In this document: piece by piece, positions 55,938 to 64,000 of the stretch | How the letters are laid out: every line of letters starts with the position of its first letter | Numbering within the stretch: the first letter of the stretch is position 1 | Origin: Thermodesulfovibrio sp. 3462-1 | GTDB lineage: Bacteria; Nitrospirota; Thermodesulfovibrionia; Thermodesulfovibrionales; Thermodesulfovibrionaceae | Assembly: GCF_040451425.1 (NCBI RefSeq) | Contig: NZ_CP144374.1 | Span: 1,156,501-1,220,500, forward strand | Reading direction: 5' to 3' | Length of the DNA stretch: 64,000 nucleotides | The notes under the pieces: model-generated | The model's database searches: none | Told to the model about the DNA's origin: nothing | The model's input: only the letters and a program-made list of their open reading frames with translations | Position numbers and translations under genes: made by a program

Positions 55938-56687
55938 GTGAAGAAAGCTCTATTGTATTCCTGCATGTTTCATATTTCACTATTTATATTTATCCTGATT
56001 TTACAGGATTATTTTAGACCTGCCAAACCTCAAGAACCTGTCTCAGTAGTAATTGTGCCTGTAACTCCTCAAATGCCCAAATTTTCACCATCTTTCAAAA
56101 CTCCTCCACCAAAACACCTTGAAAAACTTCCTCCCATCAGAGAATTAAAACAGCCAAAATATTTAAGTGCTATTCCAAAGGGAAATCAGGGACAAAGCAC
56201 AGAGAAACAGAAAGAAACAGCTTCTTCAGGAAATTTGAAAACAGAAAAACACTTTAAAGAATTAACTCCTGCACAGTCTCCAGATATTTTTGATAAAGAT
56301 GTAATTGCCAGGCTTTCAAGAAAACATCAAAAAAGTAAGGAAGTAGAACAATTACGAGGATTAAGTTTTTCAGCAAAAGAATTCAATGACTGGGGATATC
56401 TTGAAAGGCTAAAGGAAAAAATAGAAAGAGTCTGGCAGTATCCTCCTCAGGCTGCAGAAAGAGGTATATATGGTGATCTTTATATAAGATTTACAATTAA
56501 CAAAAAAGGCAAACTTTTGTCTGTAGAACTTGTAAGGACTTCAGGTTACAGAATGCTTGATGATGCAGCAATAAAGGCACTGAAGGATGCTGAACCATTC
56601 TGGCCTCTTCCTGATGATTGGCAGAAAGACAGCCTTACAATAACAGGACATTTTATCTATACACTACATGGCTTTTATCTAAGGTAA
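55938..56687 (+). CDS. tonB: TonB family energy transducer
   Basis: The protein that carries proton-motive energy to outer-membrane receptors such as BtuB. The 249 residues have one N-terminal membrane segment (about 8-25). A proline- and lysine-rich periplasmic spacer follows (about 30-110), then the C-terminal TonB domain (about 155-245) with YPPQAAERGIYGDLYIRF and SGYRMLDDAAIKALKDAEPF. The start is GTG 55938, with TAAAAT 6 bases upstream and no Shine-Dalgarno. No exbB or exbD is adjacent. It overlaps rsfS by 35 bases at the 3' end. Confidence 0.9.
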   Translation: MKKALLYSCMFHISLFIFILILQDYFRPAKPQEPVSVVIVPVTPQMPKFSPSFKTPPPKHLEKLPPIRELKQPKYLSAIPKGNQGQSTEKQKETASSGNLKTEKHFKELTPAQSPDIFDKDVIARLSRKHQKSKEVEQLRGLSFSAKEFNDWGYLERLKEKIERVWQYPPQAAERGIYGDLYIRFTINKKGKLLSVELVRTSGYRMLDDAAIKALKDAEPFWPLPDDWQKDSLTITGHFIYTLHGFYLR

Positions 56688-57027
56688 ATTCTGTCTGAAT
56701 TCTCGGAGCATCAAGCCATAGTCTCTCAAGATCATAAAATCTTCTTGTTTCTTCTAAAAATATATGAACAATTACATCACCATAATCCATTAAAACCCAG
56801 TGAGCATAAGAAAATCCTTCTACAGAATAGGGTTTATATCCCTCAATTCCCATACTCTCTTCTAAATACTCCGTAAGAGCTTTTACCTGTGTTGTACTTT
56901 CAGCAGAACATATGACAAAGTAATCAGTGATTATAGTAAGATCTTTAAGCTCAAGAATCGTAATGTCCTGTGCTTTTTTATCATAAAGCAATTTTGCTGT
57001 TTTTAAAGCCTTCTGTTTTGAATCCAT
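56653..57027 (-). CDS. rsfS: Ribosomal silencing factor RsfS
   Basis: Binds ribosomal protein uL14 and blocks subunit joining in starvation. About 124 residues, with DYFVICSAESTTQVKALTEYLEE, the family motif YSVEGFSYAHWVLMDYGDVIVHIF, and RRFYDLERLW. I start at ATG 57027 because TATAAT (57035-57040) ends 7 bases before it and the product then matches the family N-terminus. A start at 57066 would extend into rsmE. No nadD is adjacent, unlike in many genomes. Confidence 0.9.
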   Translation of the reverse strand: MDSKQKALKTAKLLYDKKAQDITILELKDLTIITDYFVICSAESTTQVKALTEYLEESMGIEGYKPYSVEGFSYAHWVLMDYGDVIVHIFLEETRRFYDLERLWLDAPRIQTEFTLDKSHVVYR

Positions 57028-57035
57028 CTGTTTAA

Positions 57036-57764
57036 TTATATCATATTTTTTTGATAAAACTTCCATTCAACTAAAAAACTTACCAGAGAAACTGAAACAA
57101 TAGATGCTGTTTCTGCCTTTAAAATTCTTTTGCCAAGCGATGCTATTTTTATATTGTTTTTTTCTGCTTGAACAACTTCTTTTTCGCTAAAACCTCCCTC
57201 AGGTCCTGTTAATAAAAATATATCTTCGTAAGGATTAATCTCAAAAATTATTTGCATTAAAGGATTTGTTGCCTTTTCCCAGAAAAGGATTCCATTTTTT
57301 ATATTCTTAATTAATTCCGGGAAAGATGTTACATCTTCTACTTTAGGAACAATGCTTCTTCGTGCCTGCTCGGAAGCTTGTTTTGCTATTTTCCTCCATC
57401 TTTCAGTTTTACGAGTTTCCTTTACAACAGATCTTTCACTTACAAAGGGAATTATTTTTTTTACTCCCAGCTCTGTTGCTTTCTGTATGACCATTTCCAT
57501 TTTTTCACCTTTTAAAATTGCCTGACATAAAACTATTGAAAAGGCATCTTCAGTGTGAAGTTCTTCCTCTTCAAGAACTTGTATGCTTCTGTCATCAATT
57601 ATTTCTGCTTGAAAGTTTTTTCCTCTACCATCAAAGATTGAAATAATATCTCCTGCCTGACATCTTAAAACATTGAAAAGATATTTCTGGTCCTGACTTG
57701 AAAGCTTTATAATTTTTCCTGGAAAAATTTCACAGTATTGAATACATATTCTTGGCTTAGTCAT
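57036..57764 (-). CDS. rsmE: 16S rRNA (uracil-1498-N3)-methyltransferase
   Basis: SPOUT methyltransferase. The 242 residues have an N-terminal PUA-like domain, then VIQKATELGVKKIIPF and the SAM knot LLTGPEGGFSEKEV with LGKRILKAETASIVSVSLV. It is coupled to argB by a 4-base overlap. Confidence 0.94.
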   Translation of the reverse strand: MTKPRICIQYCEIFPGKIIKLSSQDQKYLFNVLRCQAGDIISIFDGRGKNFQAEIIDDRSIQVLEEEELHTEDAFSIVLCQAILKGEKMEMVIQKATELGVKKIIPFVSERSVVKETRKTERWRKIAKQASEQARRSIVPKVEDVTSFPELIKNIKNGILFWEKATNPLMQIIFEINPYEDIFLLTGPEGGFSEKEVVQAEKNNIKIASLGKRILKAETASIVSVSLVSFLVEWKFYQKNMI

Positions 57765-58636
57765 TTAACAACTTCAGTGCCAACCCCTTTTTGGGTAAAA
57801 ATCTCAAGAAGTAAACTATGAGGAATTCTTCCATCTATTATGTGAGTTTTTTTAACATTGCCTTCAAGTGCGTTAAGACAGGCATAAACCTTTGGAATCA
57901 TTCCTCCAGTAATAATTTGCTGTTCAATTAATTTGAAAGCTTCTTGTATATTCAAAGTAGGGATAAGATTATTAATTTCATCGGTTATTCCCTGTACATC
58001 AGTAAGAAGAATGAGTTTTTCAGCTTTTACAGCTACAGCAATTGCAGAAGCTACTGTATCAGCATTAATGTTGTAGCTACATCCAGAATTGTCAAAGCCT
58101 ATTGGAGCTACAACAGGGATAAAACCTTTATCCTGAAGACTTTCAAGTACCTCTATACAAACTTTTTCTATTTCACCAACAAATCCTAAATCAACTTCTT
58201 CATTGTTTATTTTCAAAAGCTTTTTCCTTGTTTTAAGCAATTTCCCATCTTTACCTGTAAGTCCAACAGCCTTGCCACCGTGAGAGTTAATAAGTTGAAC
58301 AATTTCTTTGTTTATAACTCCTCCAAGAACCATCTCTACAATTTCCATAGTTTCTTTATCAGTAACTCTGTGGCCATGTATGAATTGGGGCTCTTTGCCA
58401 AGCCGTTTCATAACTTCTGTAATTTTAGGTCCACCCCCATGAACAACAACAGGCTTTATTCCAATGAAATTTAGAAGCACAATATCCTGAGCAAAGGCTT
58501 CTTTAAGCGAAGGATCTTTCTGAGCAGCACCACCGTATTTTATTACAAAGGTTTTTCCATAGAATTTTCTTATATAAGGAAGTGCTTCAACAAGAATGTT
58601 TGCTTTTTCAAGGAGTGCCTGGGATATATTATTCAT
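57761..58636 (-). CDS. argB: Acetylglutamate kinase
   Basis: Second step of arginine synthesis. The 291 residues have the phosphate loop KYGGAAQKDPSLKEAF, VHGGGPKITEVMKRLG, NINADTVASAIA and GGMIPKVYACL. It overlaps both neighbours by 4 bases. The enzyme has an N-terminal helix, as in arginine-inhibited hexameric types, so feedback by arginine is possible. Confidence 0.95.
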   Translation of the reverse strand: MNNISQALLEKANILVEALPYIRKFYGKTFVIKYGGAAQKDPSLKEAFAQDIVLLNFIGIKPVVVHGGGPKITEVMKRLGKEPQFIHGHRVTDKETMEIVEMVLGGVINKEIVQLINSHGGKAVGLTGKDGKLLKTRKKLLKINNEEVDLGFVGEIEKVCIEVLESLQDKGFIPVVAPIGFDNSGCSYNINADTVASAIAVAVKAEKLILLTDVQGITDEINNLIPTLNIQEAFKLIEQQIITGGMIPKVYACLNALEGNVKKTHIIDGRIPHSLLLEIFTQKGVGTEVVK

Positions 58637-59688
58637 TGAGTCCTTCTCAAAAACTCCTCTATATCAAATTCATTGCTTATGATTTCTTTTGCTTTCATTG
58701 CCTTGTCTTTTTCTCTTATAACAGCTTTGCCCATAAGTTTTTCCATTCTATCAACTGCTGTAAATGTATCCATAGGAGTAACAATAATCGGAATACCTTT
58801 AGCTTTAGCAATTCCTGTTACAGTTTCATTGACATGCATTCCTCCTGTAAGTATAAGGCACTTTGTTGATGTCTCCATTGCTACTATCTGGATGTCTGTT
58901 CTGTGAATTCCTGTTATAACTGCTTTATTCGGTATTCTTAAAAAGTATGAGAGAGCTGTTTCAGGATCCATTGCTCCAATTGAAAGATTCTCAACAAAAT
59001 CATCAAGTTTATTCTCACAACAGACAAGCCCTCCATTTACTGCTTCCATAAGTCTTCTCACTGTGACAGCTTCAAGAAATTTATCTTTCTTAAAAACTCC
59101 TAAAACTTTTATCCCCTTTCCTTCAATAAAGGGCACAGCTTTTTCCCTGACATGATGAAATTGCTCAGAAGGCACTTTATTTATAACTGCACCAGTAAAT
59201 TTTTCACTAATTAACTGTCTTATGCCGAATATATCATCCATTGCAAGCTCACTATCCCAGTGCTGAATTGCTATAACTCTGCCATCTGTTTCCTTTATTA
59301 AACTTATGGCATCAATTCCCAGTGTAAATCCTTCAAATATGTTATTTGGTCCAACAACTATTACAAAATCTTTATTGCTCTGTTTTGTAAAGGAGTTTAT
59401 AACTTTTTCCTTTATTTTTAAATCACCGCCTTCAAAAAGTCTGTACTGTGTTTCATAAGTGAAAACAAAAGGAGATATTACACTTAAAGGCTCTTCAAGC
59501 CCTAAAAGTTCCTTTATGAAGACAGCTTCTTCATCAAATATTTCCTCGCCTTTTTTAATGGGAATTCTTCCAAGAGGTCTTATATATCCTATTTTAAATC
59601 CTCGTTCCTGAAGTGTAAGAGCCAGGCCTAAGGCAAAAAAGTTTTTCCCTGTGAAGGCTCTGTTTGATATTATAAAAATTGGTATCAT
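58633..59688 (-). CDS. BioD-like N-terminal phosphotransacetylase-type protein with DRTGG domain
   Basis: A 351-residue protein of COG0857 type. Its P-loop-like N-terminal domain (FIISNRAFTGKNFFALGLA) resembles dethiobiotin synthetase, as in long phosphotransacetylases. It is followed by a DRTGG domain (about 205-320, with RTDIQIVAMETSTKCLILTGG). The catalytic phosphotransacetylase domain is absent, so it is probably a regulatory or sensing protein. It is 29 bases after the ADP-forming acyl-CoA synthetase gene, suggesting control of acetyl-CoA/acetate flux. The start follows AGGAGGG. Confidence 0.8.
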   Translation of the reverse strand: MIPIFIISNRAFTGKNFFALGLALTLQERGFKIGYIRPLGRIPIKKGEEIFDEEAVFIKELLGLEEPLSVISPFVFTYETQYRLFEGGDLKIKEKVINSFTKQSNKDFVIVVGPNNIFEGFTLGIDAISLIKETDGRVIAIQHWDSELAMDDIFGIRQLISEKFTGAVINKVPSEQFHHVREKAVPFIEGKGIKVLGVFKKDKFLEAVTVRRLMEAVNGGLVCCENKLDDFVENLSIGAMDPETALSYFLRIPNKAVITGIHRTDIQIVAMETSTKCLILTGGMHVNETVTGIAKAKGIPIIVTPMDTFTAVDRMEKLMGKAVIREKDKAMKAKEIISNEFDIEEFLRRTQ

Positions 59689-59717
59689 TTCTCCCTCCTT
59701 CTAAACTCCTTCGCTCT

Positions 59718-61820
59718 TTAAATTATTATTCTTGCATCAAGCCCAATACCACCGTTATTGAATACCATATAAGGATTAATGTCAATTTCCTTAATCATGG
59801 GAAAATCCATAACCAGCCTTGAAAGCTTTTTTATGCAACTTGCTATGTCATTTTTATCGTATGGTTTTTCACCCCTTACTCCATCAAGTATTCTGCTTGC
59901 CTTTATCTCATTTATCATATCAAAGGCTTCCTCTTCTGTAACTGGAACTATTCTAAAAGAAACATCCTTGAGCACTTCCACATAAATTCCTCCAAGTCCA
60001 AACATAATCATGTGTCCGAAGGTTCTGTCATAACTTACACCAAGAATTACTTCTTTACCTCCGCTAACCATTTCATAAATCATTACACCTTCTATGTATG
60101 CTTCAGGCATAACTCTTTTAACATTTGTTGTTATTTCTACAAAAGCGTTGTAAACAGCTCTTTCATTGTTGAGATTGAGTTTTACTCCGCCAACATCTGT
60201 TTTATGAAGAATATGAGGTGAAGATACTTTCATAACAACTGGATATCCAATTCTTTCTGCAATTGCAACAGCCTCCATTGGTGTTTTTGCCAGTGCTCTC
60301 TCAGGGAAAGAAAATCCATACAGTGAAAGTATTTGCATTGCTTCTTCTCCGCCAATTTCTGATATTCCCTGTGATTTCAGAGTTTGAATAATTTCTTTTG
60401 CTTTTTCAATGTGTTCTCGTGGTACTTCTATTTGAATTTCGCTGGATATTTTTTTCTTCTTGAGTTCTGCAAATTCAATAAGTTTTCCATAGGCATTAAT
60501 TGCAACAGTTGGATCACTAAAACAGGGAATTTTTGATTGTTTAAGCTTATTTACAGCATTTTTTACTCTCTGCCCTCCAATAAATGCTGCAAAAACAGGT
60601 TTTTCTGTATCACGAGCAGAATCAACTACAACATCTGCTACCTGATCAACATCTGTCATTGCCTGGGGAGTGAGAATCACACAAATTCCTTCTACAGCCT
60701 CATCTTTAGTAGCCTGCTCAAGAACAACTTTATACCTCTCAGAAGTCGCATCTCCAATTATATCAACAGGGTTATAAAGAGAGGCAGTTGGAGGAAGTTT
60801 TTCAGCTATTGCGTCTATTGAAGCTCTGGTCATTGGATCAAGTTTTATCTTAAGGCTATCTGCTGTATCAGCTGCAATAATTCCTGGTCCTCCAGCATTT
60901 GTAATAATTAAAAGTCTTCTGCCTTTAGGAATTTTTCTTGAAATAAACATCTCAGCTGTGTCAAACAATTCCTGAATGCCTGATGCTCTTATTATTCCTG
61001 TTTTTCTAAATGCTTCTGTAAAAGCTCTATCAGAACCAGCAAGGGCTCCTGTATGACTGGAAGCAGCACGGGCACCTGCTTCAGTAGCACCAGATTTAAT
61101 CAATACTACAGGTTTTATTTTTGTAACCTCTTTAGCAACCTCAAGAAATCTTTTGCCATCCACAACATCTTCAATATATCCAAGAATTACATCAGTCTCT
61201 GGATCTGATGCAAAGTATTCAAGAAAGTCTGTTTCGTTAAGGTCTGCTTTGTTACCGAAACTTACAAATTTTGAAAAACCGAAGTTATTCTCTAATGCCC
61301 AGTCTATAATTGCAACTCCCAGTGCTCCTGATTGGGAAAAAAAGGCAACTCTTCCAGCTGGAGGCAGCTGAGCAGCAAAGGTAGCATTCATCTTATTTTT
61401 AGTGTTCATCACACCAAGACAATTGGGACCTACCATTTTCATTCCAGAGGATCTCACAATTTCTACTATTTCTTTTTCTCTTGCTACTCCATCTCCTCCA
61501 ACTTCTTTAAAGCCTGCTGTAATAACAACCACACCTTTAACTCCTGCCCTGGCACAATCCTTTAAAGTTTCTGCTACTGCTTTGGCTGGAATTACAATTA
61601 TCGCAAGGTCAACTTTATCAGGGATAGCTGATACAGAAGGATAACAGGGCAGTGAAAGTATTTGAGTTCTTGAAGGATTTACAGGATATATTTTACCTGA
61701 GTATCCATTAATAAGATTTTTAAGAACAGCATTGCCGACCTTTTTTTCTTCAGCAGATGCTCCAACAACAGCAATGGAATCTGGATTAAATATAAAATCA
61801 AGCATGGGATAATTTACCAT
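59718..61820 (-). CDS. acdA: ADP-forming acyl-CoA (acetyl-CoA) synthetase
   Basis: Converts acyl-CoA, ADP and phosphate to the acid and ATP, a direct energy-conserving step in anaerobes. The 700-residue fused alpha-beta form has a CoA-binding domain (VVGASAEEKKVGNAVLKNL) and the Succ-CoA ligase-like domain with phosphohistidine in ASSHTGALAGSD. A C-terminal ATP-grasp domain follows (from about 480, with VMKVSSPHILHKTDVGGVKL). ATG 61820 or ATG 61805 may be the start. Substrate preference among acetate and other acids is not visible. Confidence 0.92.
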   Translation of the reverse strand: MVNYPMLDFIFNPDSIAVVGASAEEKKVGNAVLKNLINGYSGKIYPVNPSRTQILSLPCYPSVSAIPDKVDLAIIVIPAKAVAETLKDCARAGVKGVVVITAGFKEVGGDGVAREKEIVEIVRSSGMKMVGPNCLGVMNTKNKMNATFAAQLPPAGRVAFFSQSGALGVAIIDWALENNFGFSKFVSFGNKADLNETDFLEYFASDPETDVILGYIEDVVDGKRFLEVAKEVTKIKPVVLIKSGATEAGARAASSHTGALAGSDRAFTEAFRKTGIIRASGIQELFDTAEMFISRKIPKGRRLLIITNAGGPGIIAADTADSLKIKLDPMTRASIDAIAEKLPPTASLYNPVDIIGDATSERYKVVLEQATKDEAVEGICVILTPQAMTDVDQVADVVVDSARDTEKPVFAAFIGGQRVKNAVNKLKQSKIPCFSDPTVAINAYGKLIEFAELKKKKISSEIQIEVPREHIEKAKEIIQTLKSQGISEIGGEEAMQILSLYGFSFPERALAKTPMEAVAIAERIGYPVVMKVSSPHILHKTDVGGVKLNLNNERAVYNAFVEITTNVKRVMPEAYIEGVMIYEMVSGGKEVILGVSYDRTFGHMIMFGLGGIYVEVLKDVSFRIVPVTEEEAFDMINEIKASRILDGVRGEKPYDKNDIASCIKKLSRLVMDFPMIKEIDINPYMVFNNGGIGLDARIII

Positions 61821-61846
61821 AAGAATAAAGCCAAATGCAAAAGAAA

Positions 61847-62797
61847 TTATTTATTTTTCATCATAAGTTTTTCTTTCACTTTAATAAGATTTGTGATTGT
61901 TTCATTTACAGGCACGGATAAATTGCATTCTTTAGCAAGCTTAACAATCGCACCATTTAATGCATCTATCTCAGTTTTTTTACCCTGCTTTATATCGTAA
62001 TACATTGATGGAAAATGCTTTGCTGTAGGTGGAACGAGTTTTTCATAAAAATGCTGAAGATACTCTTTGTAGTCCTTCCAGTTAAGTTTTATCTTGTTTA
62101 TCTTTACCACATTGAATATTTCTTCAACAATTTTATTCATTATTTTTCTTGTTTCTTCGTGCTCTGCCAGAGTGCCATAACTACATTCAAGAATTGCTCC
62201 AAGAGGATTTAATGCAGAGTTATAAAGAATTTTATCCCACAAGATAGCATAAACATCGTGAGATACTCTTGTAGGAAGTCCTGCTTCATTAAAAACTTTT
62301 GCAATTTCAATTAATTTTTCCTCAGGAACTGCCTTATCTGGTTGTCCCACAATTATATCATCAGCAAAAACAGTGACTTCAGCTGTGCCAACTTCAACAA
62401 TTTTTGCACCAAAAATTATTCTTGAAAGAATAACTTTTTGTCTGCCAACAATAGAGCTTGCCACTTCATAGTTTCCATATCCATTTTGAGCAAGTAAAAT
62501 CAGAGTATTCTGCCCTACGATTGGTTTAATTTGATTAATAGCGGTTTCAGTATCATAAGCTTTTACTGAAACAATTATAAGGTGAGGAGCTTTGTTTTTA
62601 ATTTGTTCGGTATTTGTAAAGATACCATCAAGTTGAGCTTCTTTATTGCCAAAAAGTCCTTTTATCCTTAGTTTTCTATCCTTTAAATGAGTGATGTATT
62701 TTTCTTTTGTCAATCCAAAAACAGTATGTCCCTGAGATTTAAGACAGGTGGCAAAAACTGTTCCCAATGCACCCAGTCCAAAAACAACTATTTCCAT
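61847..62797 (-). CDS. panE: 2-dehydropantoate 2-reductase
   Basis: NADPH-dependent ketopantoate reductase of pantothenate synthesis. The 316 residues have GLGALGTVFA, VKAYDTETA, and the catalytic lysine region ILWDKILYNSALNPLGA. It is followed by PSMYYDIKQGKKTEIDALNGAIV. The start follows CGGAG. Pantoate made here would feed the substrate of a CoaX-type kinase. Confidence 0.93.
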   Translation of the reverse strand: MEIVVFGLGALGTVFATCLKSQGHTVFGLTKEKYITHLKDRKLRIKGLFGNKEAQLDGIFTNTEQIKNKAPHLIIVSVKAYDTETAINQIKPIVGQNTLILLAQNGYGNYEVASSIVGRQKVILSRIIFGAKIVEVGTAEVTVFADDIIVGQPDKAVPEEKLIEIAKVFNEAGLPTRVSHDVYAILWDKILYNSALNPLGAILECSYGTLAEHEETRKIMNKIVEEIFNVVKINKIKLNWKDYKEYLQHFYEKLVPPTAKHFPSMYYDIKQGKKTEIDALNGAIVKLAKECNLSVPVNETITNLIKVKEKLMMKNK

Positions 62798-62810
62798 ATT
62801 AAAACTCCGT

Positions 62811-64000
62811 TTATCTTGGCATAGATTTAATTTCTTTATTAGTAGAGTCTTTTGGAGATTCAGGATTTGAATTATCTGTGGTTTCCTGGGTAACAGCTGG
62901 ACAGATAAAGTCCTGGATTTCTTTATTGGACAGAGCTTCTTTCATAAATTGTGCCCAAATTGGAGCAGAAACTCTTCCACCTGCCTCTCCAGCTCCAAGA
63001 CTTTTTCTCATGTCATCATAGCCAACCCATACACCTGCTACAAGTTGAGGAGTGTATCCAATAAACCAGGCATCCTTAAAATCGTTGCTTGTGCCAGTTT
63101 TACCTGCCACAGGTCTTCCAATATTTGCTCTTGTTCCTGTTCCATAATTTACAACATCTTTGAGCATATCAGTAATGGTATAAGCAACCTCAGGCGATAT
63201 TGCATCTTCCAATTGTGGTTCATTGTTAAGTAACACTTTTCCAGATGCATCACTTACATATTTTATTGCAATTGGTTTAATTTTTTTACCTCCATTTGCG
63301 AACACAGCAAAGGCTGAGGTTAACTCCAAAGGAGAGACACTGAGGCTACCAAGTGCTAAAGTCAGATCCGCAGGCATTTCTGAGTTAATTCCAGCTCTTC
63401 TGGCGAGGTTTACAATTGAATCAACTCCAAGCATTTCTGCTAATCTTACTGTTGGAACATTTCTTGAATAAGCCAAAGCTACCCTCAATGTAATCTCGCC
63501 CCAAAATTGACCATCATAATTTGATGGTGACCATTCTTTAAGTCCTGTTCTGTAACTAACCGGTTCATCAAGGATGGTGCTTTCAGGTTTAAATCCTTTT
63601 TCGATTGCTGTAGCATACACAAAGGGTTTAAAACTACTTCCAGGCTGTCTTCGTGCATAAACAGCTCTATTAAATTCTCCTCTTTGGAAACTGTATCCAC
63701 CAACCATTGCTCTTATATATCCTGTCTGCGGATCCAATGCAACAACTGCACCTTCTATTTCAGGTTCCTGCTCAAGGGCAAATAAAATTTCTTTACCAAT
63801 TGATTTGAATCTGACCATTATAACATCTCCTGGATGTAAGATATCCGTAAGATGGAAATTTTTTATTACTCTGACTTTTCCTGAAGAATCTATTACTTTA
63901 CTTGCCCATAAAGCATCTTGTAAATTCAGTTTTCCTTTCAATCCTCTTGCTTTAACAACTGCTTGATTTGGCAAAACTGAGATGACAACACCTTTTGCAA
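62811..64000 (-). CDS. mrcA: Penicillin-binding protein 1A, transpeptidase part (5' end outside window)
   Basis: The C-terminal part of a bifunctional class A PBP of peptidoglycan synthesis. An OB-like region (about the first 75 visible residues) precedes the transpeptidase domain. Its active-site motifs are all present: SxxK in PGSSFKPF, SxN in YSRNVP, and KTG in AGKTGTSNDF. The reading frame stays open to the window edge, so the glycosyltransferase half and true start lie at the right. The TTG at 63974 is only an internal codon. The C-terminal tail is rich in Thr, Ser and Asn. Confidence 0.93.
   Translation of the reverse strand, partial: AKGVVISVLPNQAVVKARGLKGKLNLQDALWASKVIDSSGKVRVIKNFHLTDILHPGDVIMVRFKSIGKEILFALEQEPEIEGAVVALDPQTGYIRAMVGGYSFQRGEFNRAVYARRQPGSSFKPFVYATAIEKGFKPESTILDEPVSYRTGLKEWSPSNYDGQFWGEITLRVALAYSRNVPTVRLAEMLGVDSIVNLARRAGINSEMPADLTLALGSLSVSPLELTSAFAVFANGGKKIKPIAIKYVSDASGKVLLNNEPQLEDAISPEVAYTITDMLKDVVNYGTGTRANIGRPVAGKTGTSNDFKDAWFIGYTPQLVAGVWVGYDDMRKSLGAGEAGGRVSAPIWAQFMKEALSNKEIQDFICPAVTQETTDNSNPESPKDSTNKEIKSMPR

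Overview
This is an AT-rich, densely packed chromosomal window with no phage genes, insertion sequences or CRISPR array. The gene set points to a strictly anaerobic, Gram-negative, probably thermophilic bacterium. It combines [FeFe] hydrogenases with HydEFG maturases, an MvhD-type electron adaptor, ADP-forming acyl-CoA synthetase, ThyX instead of ThyA, corrinoid assembly, and TonB-dependent uptake. I infer a Thermodesulfovibrio-like member of Nitrospirota; this rests on gene content and protein character, not on a search.

Layout. Positions 1-9854 (mostly plus strand): partial nusA, recG, a membrane GGDEF protein, Zn-alcohol dehydrogenase, endonuclease III, fdhD, an A-type Fe-S protein, hemB, uvrB. 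Positions 9844-19311 (minus): a nine-gene cobalamin operon behind a B12 riboswitch, in transcription order btuB, a PP-loop ATPase, cobT, cobS, cobQ, cbiB, cobD-like, cobU, btuF. Positions 19317-21573: sirtuin, tRNA-Lys, ogt, an AAA+ ATPase. Positions 21616-25556 (minus): ilvC-psd-pssA-leuA. Positions 25732-29051: hisC-hisB-thyX-cysM.

Positions 29053-36015 (minus) form an iron and second-messenger neighbourhood. It holds a DtxR-family regulator, an HD-GYP protein, a NifX-like protein and a DUF2325 protein behind a palindromic operator on a strong promoter. Next comes the operon porin, FeoA-GGDEF fusion, feoA, feoA, feoB, ending in a clear intrinsic terminator. A decayed copy of the HD-GYP gene lies just upstream of that operon. 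The FeoA-GGDEF fusion is the best candidate here for an undescribed system: it would couple ferrous-iron uptake to c-di-GMP synthesis.

Positions 36095-49350 (minus): a coiled-coil nuclease-like protein with 63-bp tandem repeats, purE, htpX, then hydE, hydF, a small unknown, hydG, aspA and a TM1266-family regulator. Upstream of these lie a Tat-exported periplasmic [FeFe] hydrogenase (large and small subunits), a cytoplasmic HndD-type hydrogenase, and an MvhD protein fused to a NuoF-type Fe-S domain. Two hydrogenases on opposite sides of the membrane suggest hydrogen cycling, and the MvhD fusion suggests coupling to an Hdr-like complex rather than NAD.

Positions 49407-64000: fabG-acpP-fabF, tRNA-Pro, then a plus-strand run (metallo-hydrolase, birA, a CoaX-like protein, UspA, FAD oxidoreductase, tonB). 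A minus-strand run follows (mrcA-like PBP, panE, ADP-forming acyl-CoA synthetase, BioD-like/DRTGG protein, argB, rsmE, rsfS).

Across the window many genes lack a Shine-Dalgarno sequence and have a -10 box ending 6-8 nt before the start codon. This suggests that leaderless mRNA is common here.
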